This document shows, one piece after another, positions 63,991-64,000 of a stretch of DNA of 64,000 bases (its first letter is position 1; the number at the start of each line of letters is the position of its first letter). The DNA lies in assembly GCA_013297655.1 (NCBI GenBank), contig JAAFHV010000014.1, positions 1 to 64,000 of the forward strand. The letters run 5' to 3'. The notes under the pieces are model-generated. The model was given only the letters and a program-made list of their open reading frames with translations. It ran no database searches and was not told the origin of the DNA. Source of the DNA: Myxococcales bacterium (GTDB lineage Bacteria; Myxococcota_A; Polyangia; Polyangiales; Polyangiaceae). The position numbers and the translations under genes are program-made.

Positions 63991-64000
63991 CGCACGAGCT

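Overview
This is a high-GC, gene-dense bacterial chromosome segment. Its gene content points to a myxobacterium (phylum Myxococcota, probably Polyangia-like). It has many lipoproteins with clear lipoboxes, eukaryote-like Ser/Thr kinases (one fused to an AAA/TPR regulator), an FHA-type sigma-54 activator, ECF sigma factors, a DUF1592/DUF1552 secreted pair, AgmX/PglI-like and OmpA/TSP3 proteins. I assign the group by content only. No tRNA, rRNA, CRISPR array, insertion sequence or phage module was recognised.

Layout. 0-10 kb: the end of a ferredoxin reductase and a fatty-acid desaturase; a ClpA-type unfoldase; a TetR-controlled RND efflux adaptor and pump. Each convergent junction in this block (1.5-1.8 kb and 9.6-9.9 kb) holds a 25-bp tandem repeat array, and the two arrays share a related unit. 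10-20 kb: TlpA-like and OmpA lipoproteins, a Cys-rich lipoprotein, FdhD with a YdeP/FdhF-type molybdopterin oxidoreductase, a bestrophin, an unknown protein and a SRPBCC lipoprotein. 20-30 kb: a LysR regulator, an AmgK-like sugar kinase, a GH35-like glycosidase whose 5' end is broken, an outer-membrane barrel, a divergent pair of FAD oxidoreductases, and DUF1772 and DUF2237 proteins. 30-41 kb: an MltB-like transglycosylase, the DUF1592/DUF1552 pair, a tail-anchored kinase with an altered APE motif, a CbrC-like protein, and an accessory-looking stretch with two paralogous barrel proteins and two small Cys-rich lipoproteins.

41-50 kb: an FHA/sigma-54 activator flanked on both sides by related CGCCA/TGGCG dyads. 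It is divergent from a lipoprotein that has a near-consensus sigma-54 promoter. These are followed by a 1262-aa kinase/AAA/TPR protein, a GNAT acetyltransferase and a redoxin lipoprotein. 50-54 kb: a secreted esterase between two 23-bp identical direct repeats, next to a short nitrilase-family remnant. 53.9-57.4 kb: a four-gene, mostly ATGA-overlapped operon of lipoprotein, barrel-like protein, ECF sigma factor and membrane TPR-like protein, with a candidate ECF promoter and a perfect palindrome against its first ribosome binding site. 57.5-64 kb: a phosphoesterase/AlkC-like DNA glycosylase pair, a PI-PLC-like lipoprotein, an M19 dipeptidase with a fold-III PLP enzyme, and AgmX-like and PPOX-fold proteins.

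Convergent gene pairs elsewhere in the window are separated by only about 8-66 bases. That makes the two repeat-filled junctions of about 250-290 bases stand out. The sigma-54/dyad arrangement, the ECF four-gene operon and the paired 25-bp arrays are the structures most worth following up.
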